Shown in pieces: positions 58,528 through 64,000 of a stretch of DNA of 64,000 nucleotides. The DNA comes from G963678095 sp963678095 (GTDB taxonomy: Bacteria > Bacillota > Negativicutes > Selenomonadales > Selenomonadaceae). The translations under genes and the position numbers were made by a program. The first letter of the stretch is position 1, and each line of letters opens with the position of its first letter. The stretch is from contig CAXXXP010000001.1 of NCBI GenBank assembly GCA_963678095.2, forward strand, positions 558,001 to 622,000, read 5' to 3'. The notes beneath the pieces were generated by a model. It was not told the DNA's origin. It saw nothing but the letters and a program-made list of their open reading frames with translations, and made no database searches.

Positions 58528-59064
58528 ATGAGTAAAAACATCTTGATTTTATCGGGGAGCCCGCGCAAGGGTGGAAACTCGGACTTACTGTGTGATCAGT
58601 TCTTGGCAGGAGCTATCGAAGCCGGACATAACGGAGAAAAGATTTTTCTGCAGGACAAGGGGCTTCATTATTGCGTAGCCTGTGATGCCTGTCGCAGTCA
58701 GGGGTTGTGCTGGCAAAAAGATGATATGGCAGCGATTCTCGAGAAAATCATTGCGGCCGATGTGCTGGTTCTGGCGTCGCCGGTTTATTTTTACACGATT
58801 GATGCCCAGATGAAAACCTTGATTGACCGCTGCGTAGCTCGTTATACCGAAATTGTCAACAAAGAGTTATATTATATAATTACGGCAGCTGACACGTCCC
58901 TGGCTAGAATGGAACGTACAGTGGAATGTTTCCGCGGCTTTGCCGACTGCCTTGACGGTGCTGTGGAAAAAGGTGTTGTCTATGGTGTCGGTGCGTGGAA
59001 AAAAGGCGATGTCCGGCAGACGACGGCCTTTCAGGCCGCGTGGAATATGGGAAAAAATGTATAA
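58528..59064 (+). CDS. NADPH-dependent FMN reductase / flavodoxin-fold protein
   Basis: 178 residues. It begins NILILSGSPRKGGNSDLLCDQFLAGA, the FMN-phosphate loop of the iron-sulfur-flavoprotein group. CVACDACRSQGLC (about 49-61) has the closely spaced Cys typical of that group, and ASPVYFYTIDAQMKTLIDRC is the flavin-binding segment. It is probably a cytoplasmic electron carrier or quinone/nitro reductase. ATG follows TAGAGGAGAG. The promoter type suggests activation by a thiol- or aldehyde-sensing MerR protein. Confidence 0.88.
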   Translation: MSKNILILSGSPRKGGNSDLLCDQFLAGAIEAGHNGEKIFLQDKGLHYCVACDACRSQGLCWQKDDMAAILEKIIAADVLVLASPVYFYTIDAQMKTLIDRCVARYTEIVNKELYYIITAADTSLARMERTVECFRGFADCLDGAVEKGVVYGVGAWKKGDVRQTTAFQAAWNMGKNV

Positions 59065-59177
59065 GGGGGAGAACGGTGCCGGGGATAAAAACGGGAAGTG
59101 AAAGGAACGGCTACCTGGCGTTATAGCGGATTTTTGGCCGCTGAGAAAGAAAAAGATTTCACAAGCTCTTACATATA

Positions 59178-59206
59178 TTGACAACTTATACTACGAAGAG
59201 TAAAAT
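59178..59206 (+). promoter_or_regulatory. Promoter of the hydrogenase operon
   Basis: TTGACA (59178-59183), a 17-base spacer and TAAAAT (59201-59206), about 100 bases before the first gene. Confidence 0.8.
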
Positions 59207-59221
59207 CGGTTTACTAGAAGG

Positions 59222-59256
59222 CAGCGTCTTGTTTGTCAGGCAGACGCTGTTTTTTT
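59222..59256 (+). terminator. Leader terminator before the hydrogenase genes
   Basis: CAGCGTCT (59222-59229) pairs with AGACGCTG (59242-59249), followed by seven Ts. It lies between the hydrogenase promoter and its first gene, so transcription must pass it. Confidence 0.75.
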
Positions 59257-59306
59257 GTACCTGTTTATAGATGAAGGTCCGAGAAACGAAAGATAGGAGT
59301 TTTTTT

Positions 59307-59819
59307 ATGCATGGCGGAAAGATAGAAGAAGTGTTGACCGAGGAATGGGAAGAAAAAATAGAGGCAATTCTTGCGGAGTATACATACCAACGAACGCATT
59401 TAGTAGCGATTTTGCTGGCAGTACAGGCGGTGGTGCCGCGGCATTATATTTCGGAACCCGTCGCTTATTATCTGGCGGAGAAATTAAATCTGCGGATTTC
59501 TGAGATTTATGACTGCATCACCTTTTATGCGGCCATTCATGATCAGCCGCGGGCGGCCTATCCGTTGGAGCTTTGCCACAGCATTGTCTGCCGGGTTAAC
59601 GAGAGTGATAATTTGTTGGCCGAGCTCAAGGCACTGTTGGGAGTCGAACTGGGCGAAGTGACGCCGGATGGGCGGTTTGTGCTTGAAGCCGTATCTTGTT
59701 TTGGGGCCTGCGATCAGGCGCCGGCGCTCAGAGTCAATGGCAAGGTTTATGGAAATCTCGACAGCCGGGAGAAAATTGCGACGCTGCTTAACTCCTTGTC
59801 GGCGGAGGTGCTGGGATGA
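59307..59819 (+). CDS. hndA: NADH-dehydrogenase 24 kDa-like subunit (HndA/HydC/NuoE-like)
   Basis: An electron-transfer subunit of the bifurcating-type hydrogenase, 170 residues. A helical N-terminal part (about 10-75, LLAVQAVVPRHYISEPVAYYLAEKLNL) precedes a thioredoxin-like [2Fe-2S] domain with ligands in CHSIVC (about 92) and CFGACDQAP (about 132). ATG 59307 follows GATAGGAG. The stop overlaps the next gene (ATGA). All four Cys are present. Confidence 0.92.
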   Translation: MHGGKIEEVLTEEWEEKIEAILAEYTYQRTHLVAILLAVQAVVPRHYISEPVAYYLAEKLNLRISEIYDCITFYAAIHDQPRAAYPLELCHSIVCRVNESDNLLAELKALLGVELGEVTPDGRFVLEAVSCFGACDQAPALRVNGKVYGNLDSREKIATLLNSLSAEVLG

Positions 59820-61075
59820 AAAATATGGTTTCATTTATGACTAAAAATTTTAATCGCTATGATGTGAGTTCTCTGGCGGCTTATGAGGCCATCGGAGGTA
59901 TGAAAGCCTTAAAAAAAGCCCTTGCTATGGATGGAGAGGATATTGCGGCGCTGCTTACGGAAGCACAGATAAAGGGGCGCGGCGGAGCAGCCTATCCGAT
60001 GGGAAAAAAATGGTCTCAGGCTAAAATGGTGAAGGCGAAGCAAAAAGTAGTGATCTGCAATGCAGATGAGGGGGAACCTTGTACTTTTAAAGACCGTACG
60101 CTGCTGGAGAAAGATCCGTTCAACCTACTGGAAGGCATGATTATTGCCGGTTATGCCGTCGAGGCGCAGCAGGGGTATATTTATCTGCGCGAAGAATATT
60201 CCCATCTGCGACCGCGGCTACTACAGGCAATCGGACAATTGGAAGCAGCGGGTTTTCTGGGAAGTGATATTCTGGGAAAAAAGGGTTTTGATTACAAGAT
60301 ACATGTTGCCACCGGAGCAGGTGCCTATGTCTGTGGCGAAGGTACGGCGCTGGTGGAATCCATTGAGGGGAAAAGCGGCCGGCCGCGCATGAAGCCACCT
60401 TATATCAAGCAGTGCGGGCTCTACAATTATCCGACCTGTGTCCAAAATGTAGAAAGCTTGTCACTTGTTGCTCCGATCTTGAATGATGATAAAAAAGTCT
60501 ATCATACTTACACGGTGGAGGGCGATCATGGCTCGATGGGAACAAAACTTGTCAGCGTTGCCGGCAATGTCAAAAATCCGGGAGTGTTTGAGATTCCGTT
60601 CGGAGTCACGGTCCGTGAAATTATTTATGGATTGGCCGGTGGGATGGCCCAGGATGAAAAGCTCAATTTTATCCAGTTTGGCGGAGCTTCTGGGAAAATT
60701 GCCAAGGGAGATATTCTCGACACGCCGTATTCTTATAAACATCTGACAAAAGCTGGTGTAGGTGTGGGATCAGGAGCTATTCTGGTTGTCGATCAACGGA
60801 CAAGCATCTTGGAGTTTCTGCTGATAACACAGGAGTTTTTCAGCCAGGAAAGCTGCGGACAATGTGCGCCCTGCCGTGAGGGCAATCGACAGATAAAGAG
60901 TATTTTGCAAAAAATTAAAACACAGCAGCATAGCAAAGCAGATGTGGAACAGCTGCGCTCGATTGCCGCAATTATGGCGGCGACGTCACTATGTGGTCTT
61001 GGTCAGGCATCGCAAAGTGCACTTTTATGCGCGCTGGATCTATTTGCCGATGCTTTTGAAGTAAAGGGTAAGTGA
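59816..61075 (+). CDS. hndC: NuoF-like NADH/FMN subunit of the hydrogenase
   Basis: Oxidises or reduces NAD(H) through FMN and passes electrons to the hydrogenase, 419 residues. The NADH loop is GRGGAAYPMGKKW (about 53). The FMN site is CNADEGEPCTFKDR and GAGAYVCGEGTALVESIEGKSGRPRMKPP (about 165-195), SLBB is at about 235-300, and the [4Fe-4S] motif is ESCGQCAPCREG (about 345) with its fourth Cys in LCGLGQ (about 392). It lacks the N-terminal [2Fe-2S] and C-terminal ferredoxin extensions of classical HydB/HndC (about 600 residues), so it resembles complex I NuoF in size. It starts in an ATGA overlap. Confidence 0.9.
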   Translation: MKNMVSFMTKNFNRYDVSSLAAYEAIGGMKALKKALAMDGEDIAALLTEAQIKGRGGAAYPMGKKWSQAKMVKAKQKVVICNADEGEPCTFKDRTLLEKDPFNLLEGMIIAGYAVEAQQGYIYLREEYSHLRPRLLQAIGQLEAAGFLGSDILGKKGFDYKIHVATGAGAYVCGEGTALVESIEGKSGRPRMKPPYIKQCGLYNYPTCVQNVESLSLVAPILNDDKKVYHTYTVEGDHGSMGTKLVSVAGNVKNPGVFEIPFGVTVREIIYGLAGGMAQDEKLNFIQFGGASGKIAKGDILDTPYSYKHLTKAGVGVGSGAILVVDQRTSILEFLLITQEFFSQESCGQCAPCREGNRQIKSILQKIKTQQHSKADVEQLRSIAAIMAATSLCGLGQASQSALLCALDLFADAFEVKGK

Positions 61076-61085
61076 GGGATTGGCA

Positions 61086-62831
61086 GTGAATAAAATAAAT
61101 ATAAAAATTAATGGCATGGATCTGCAGGTAGAGCCGGGAACAAGAATTATTGAGGCGGCCAAGCAGCTGCATATAGATATTCCCCACTTATGTTATCATC
61201 CGGATCAGCGAATTAAGGCATTGTGCCGGGTCTGTTCGGTTGAAGTTGCCGGCAGCAGTAAGATGTCGGCAGCCTGTTCGACGCAGGTGTGGGATGGTAT
61301 GGAAATTTACACGAATACGGAAAAAGTATATCATACACAAAAAGGCATTTTGGAAATGATTCTGGCTAATCATAACCAGGATTGCCTGGCCTGCGATCGC
61401 AATGGGAGTTGTGAACTGCAGGCCCTGGCCGAGCGGTTTGGCATAAGGCAGCAAGGACTTGCCCGTACAATCGATCCTGTTGACAGTGAGGATGAAAATC
61501 CTTGTCTGATTCGTGATGCCTCTAAGTGTATAAAATGCGGCCGCTGCGAAAAGGTTTGCCGGGATGTGCAGGGGGTCAGCGCCTTGACGGCTGCCGGCCG
61601 GTCGGAAGGTTTTTCCTTTACCACGGCATATCATAAGCCTCTCGAGCAAACAGACTGTGTGCTTTGCGGTCAGTGCGCGGCCTATTGTCCGGTCGGAGCA
61701 ATTTCAATCAAGGATGACACTGAAGCGTTCCTTACGCTTTTGCGTGATCCGGTGAAAAAGGTGGTAGTTCAGCTCGCGCCAGCCGTGCGCGTGGGGCTGG
61801 GTGAGGCGTTTGGTTTTGAAGCCGGGGCGGCTGTCACCGGGAAAATTGTAGCTGCCCTAAAATATTTGGGGGCGGATGCTGTTTTTGATACGGTATTTGC
61901 AGCTGATATGACGATTATGGAAGAAGGGCAGGAACTGCTGACCCGGATTAAAACAGGCGGAACTTTGCCGATGATAACGTCCTGCTGTCCCGGCTGGATC
62001 AATTATGCAGAAAAGCATTACGGGGATTTATTGGGGCATGTGTCGACAACGAAATCACCGCAGCAGATTTTTGGCGCGTTGGCAAAATCATATTATTGTC
62101 ACAGCCGGCAGTGGGAGCCGCAAACCCTGGCAACGGTATCGATTATGCCGTGTGTCACGAAGAAGTATGAGGCCGCAAGGCCGGAGATGGAGAAGGGCGG
62201 CATACGCGATGTGGATCTTGTACTGACAACGCAGGAGCTGGTAAGGGTGATAAAACGGGCTGGGCTCGATTTTTCGCAATTGCCGGATCTTCCCTTTGAT
62301 CAGCCCCTTGGCAAGGGCAGCGGTGCCGGGGTTATTTTCGGGGCGAGTGGCGGTGTTATGGAAGCCGCTTTGCGCAGTGTATATGCCTTGGCGGAAAAAA
62401 GAGAGCTGGAACAGCTTGATTTTACGGAGGTTCGCGGCTGGCAGGGGATTAAGGAAACTACGCTTGAGCTAAAAGGGATGCGGCTGCGGGCGGCGGTAGT
62501 TCATGGTCTGGCCAATGCGAAAGCGATTATGGAGCAGATTCAGTCGGGAACTTGCCGCTATGCGTTTATTGAAGTCATGGCTTGTCCGGGTGGCTGTATC
62601 GGCGGTAGCGGCCAGCCGCGCACTGCCGCTCGTGAATACAAGACTTTGCGGCAACAGACACTTTACACGCTTGATCAACAAAATCCGATTAGAAAAGCCC
62701 ATGAAAATCCCGAGGTCGAGCTGGTATATAAGAAGTTTTTGGGCGCGCCGCTCGGTGAATTATCGCATGAGCTGCTGCATACAGCCTATGCAGCCCGGGA
62801 CGCAAAAAGTGGCAAAACGATATGTGAATAA
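61086..62831 (+). CDS. hndD: [FeFe] hydrogenase catalytic subunit (HndD/HydA type)
   Basis: Reversible H2 production, cytoplasmic, 581 residues. Order: N-terminal [2Fe-2S] domain (Cys at about 38-66), His-Cys [4Fe-4S] motif (HNQDCLACDRNGSC, about 98), two [4Fe-4S] motifs (CIKCGRCEKVC about 148; CVLCGQCAAYCP about 191), the H-cluster domain with L1 TSCCPGW (about 297), L2 MPCVTKKYE (about 353), L3 EVMACPGGCIGGSGQP (about 496), and a C-terminal small-subunit-like domain. L3 normally reads GGGQP; here GGSGQP. GTG 61086 has GAGGGA 7 bases upstream. Together with HndA and HndC it makes an NADH-linked, possibly bifurcating complex. Confidence 0.94.
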   Translation: MNKINIKINGMDLQVEPGTRIIEAAKQLHIDIPHLCYHPDQRIKALCRVCSVEVAGSSKMSAACSTQVWDGMEIYTNTEKVYHTQKGILEMILANHNQDCLACDRNGSCELQALAERFGIRQQGLARTIDPVDSEDENPCLIRDASKCIKCGRCEKVCRDVQGVSALTAAGRSEGFSFTTAYHKPLEQTDCVLCGQCAAYCPVGAISIKDDTEAFLTLLRDPVKKVVVQLAPAVRVGLGEAFGFEAGAAVTGKIVAALKYLGADAVFDTVFAADMTIMEEGQELLTRIKTGGTLPMITSCCPGWINYAEKHYGDLLGHVSTTKSPQQIFGALAKSYYCHSRQWEPQTLATVSIMPCVTKKYEAARPEMEKGGIRDVDLVLTTQELVRVIKRAGLDFSQLPDLPFDQPLGKGSGAGVIFGASGGVMEAALRSVYALAEKRELEQLDFTEVRGWQGIKETTLELKGMRLRAAVVHGLANAKAIMEQIQSGTCRYAFIEVMACPGGCIGGSGQPRTAAREYKTLRQQTLYTLDQQNPIRKAHENPEVELVYKKFLGAPLGELSHELLHTAYAARDAKSGKTICE

Positions 62832-62873
62832 GAGGCAATCAGCGCCGCTATACAGTAAAAGTAAAATTTGTCC

Positions 62874-62902
62874 TTGACATATTGGCTGCGACTTGTTATT
62901 AT
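62874..62902 (+). promoter_or_regulatory. Promoter of tRNA-Lys copy 3
   Basis: TTGACA (62874-62879), a 17-base spacer and TATTAT (62897-62902). Confidence 0.8.
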
Positions 62903-62951
62903 ATACAACGTAGTCAGCGAATGGCAGTTTCGCGCTGAATAGCTAAATAAA

Positions 62952-63027
<76 letters not shown>

Positions 63028-63034
63028 GTAAATT

Positions 63035-63070
63035 CAAGCTTCACAGATTTATCTGTGGAGCTTTTGTTTT
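63035..63070 (+). terminator. Terminator of tRNA-Lys copy 3
   Basis: AAGCTTCACAGAT pairs with ATCTGTGGAGCTT, with a short loop, then TTGTTTTT. Confidence 0.82.
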
Positions 63071-63314
63071 TATAATATGGTTATGCAGAAATCTACCGGC
63101 GATGAATAGATAAGATGCAGGGGCATTAAAAATTCTTTTCAGGGGAAGAAGAAATGTGTAGAAAAAGATTTAATAGTAATTTTGCTAGTCTTTCCGGTAC
63201 ATTATCATAAAAAATAACAAAATATTTTAGGGGGCATGAGGCTGAAAATGGTAGATTCGAGATGCTGGTAACTTTAACGGGGGAGAAAAATAAATCTAAA
63301 AGGAGCGATTCTGT

Positions 63315-64000
63315 TTGAAAGCATGGATTGTTTTTATGTTGATCGTAATAGCAGGCATAATTTCGAATGTAGTTGGAAAATATAACTCCCGAGGGGGAGA
63401 AATCTTGGGAATGGCGATGGTTCAACCCTTGCTATTGTTTTTACTTTTGATTGTGGGGGTAGCGTTATATCAGGTATGTTGTAAATTTTTTCGGTTAGAC
63501 AAACAAAAAGCATCAAATTGCAATGATGGGGAGTGCCCGCTTATTCCTGAAGAGAAGAAGGATATTTTTTTTGAAAGAAACATAATAAGCAAGGATTTGA
63601 TAAAGTATAAATTTTTCAATAGACTTTGTAACGAGCAGAAAGCAATGCTTTGGAATGCCAGTTGTACTTTGATCCAGGGAAAAATCCACTCTATTGTACT
63701 TTATGCGGATGATACCGATGCGGAAGAGGTTGTTCAAATTAAGGCGGCGGGCAGTGGAGGAGAATACCTCGTCATGAAAAGAAATTTGCCTGCTGGTTGT
63801 ATAAAAATCACTGACAAGATTCTGCAATATATTCAGACGGATAATAAAAAGACATATTCAGCAAATTTTGAATCTGAGGCTGATGAAGGGCTGGGGTCAG
63901 CGAGCGATTGGCTGTTGACGTTATTTACCTTAGATATACAGAATAGTCAGAGTATTTATAATTATTTTTCCTTGCAGGTCGATAATAATGAAATAGTAGG
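63315..64000 (+). CDS. Membrane protein of unknown function, cut by the window end
   Basis: At least 228 codons, open to the right edge. TTG at 63315 is proposed because AAAGGAG lies 10 bases upstream. There are two N-terminal hydrophobic segments (about 3-20 and 35-55), then a soluble part with Cys pairs (CCKF, CNDGEC) and a mixed alpha/beta region (about 85-228). Nothing in it was recognised. The soluble part probably faces the cytoplasm or periplasm depending on topology. The end of the gene is outside the window. Confidence 0.6.
   Translation, partial: MKAWIVFMLIVIAGIISNVVGKYNSRGGEILGMAMVQPLLLFLLLIVGVALYQVCCKFFRLDKQKASNCNDGECPLIPEEKKDIFFERNIISKDLIKYKFFNRLCNEQKAMLWNASCTLIQGKIHSIVLYADDTDAEEVVQIKAAGSGGEYLVMKRNLPAGCIKITDKILQYIQTDNKKTYSANFESEADEGLGSASDWLLTLFTLDIQNSQSIYNYFSLQVDNNEIV

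Overview
The window reads as chromosomal DNA of an anaerobic, diderm Firmicute, most likely a member of the Negativicutes (Sporomusa/Pelosinus/Selenomonas-like). This is inferred from four things. Ribosome sites are strong and Gram-positive-like with many TTG/GTG starts. There is an RND pump with a lipoprotein adaptor, which needs an outer membrane. There is a [FeFe] hydrogenase operon. Many small anaerobe families occur (DUF134, DUF1847, C_GCAxxG_C_C, NifX-like proteins, MinD-ferredoxin ATPases). The exact species cannot be read from the sequence.

Layout. 0-5.7 kb is core-like: a tRNA cluster Asp-Gly-Cys-Gly-Cys, glutamine synthetase, a cell-wall 3D-domain protein, a Mn2+ (yybP-ykoY) riboswitch controlling a TerC protein, and a tRNA-Lys. 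5.7-24.6 kb is accessory DNA bounded by two same-length copies of a 1,560-bp IS in opposite orientation. It holds a phenolic-acid decarboxylase operon with its PadR repressor and operator, a second tRNA-Lys, a run of orphan and decaying genes (two DUF1871 paralogues; TPR, phospholipase-D and tannase fragments), a frameshifted amidohydrolase with an MFS transporter, and a SRPBCC/glyoxalase/HxlR/DJ-1 group. The second IS copy has split the promoter of a marR-hlyD-ABC2 export operon (24.6-27.5 kb).

27.5-36.2 kb carries a DUF389 protein, a polysaccharide deacetylase, a DapB-like reductase, a GDSL hydrolase, a ClC antiporter and a GntR regulator that both end in RCK/TrkA-C domains, a complete IS3-family element, and a UspA protein. 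36.4-44.9 kb is a coherent cluster resembling the ORP (orange protein) operons of sulfate reducers. It has a Gly-rich MPGRDGTGP protein, a DUF134 regulator, a NifX-like protein, two MinD-ferredoxin ATPases, a metallo-beta-lactamase-fold protein, an Mrp-NifX fusion, a 2x[4Fe-4S] ferredoxin and a CDF transporter fused to another NifX domain, followed by Cys-rich accessory genes. Paired palindromic operators precede it.

45-64 kb holds a DUF2202 protein, an RND efflux pair, an Fe-alcohol dehydrogenase (frameshifted) behind a MerR-type 19-bp-spacer promoter, a carboxymuconolactone decarboxylase-like/cupin pair, a phosphoesterase and an alpha/beta hydrolase. Then comes an M-box (Mg2+) riboswitch operon encoding a soluble PRC/MgtE_N/CBS protein translationally coupled to a divergent NRAMP-like transporter. 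After it lie a flavoprotein with a second MerR-type promoter, a three-gene NADH-dependent [FeFe] hydrogenase operon, a third tRNA-Lys, and an unfinished membrane-protein gene at the right edge.

The two most interesting systems are the M-box-controlled split Mg2+ transporter (55.3-58.4 kb) and the NifX/MinD/Mrp/CDF metal-cluster operon (36.4-42.8 kb).
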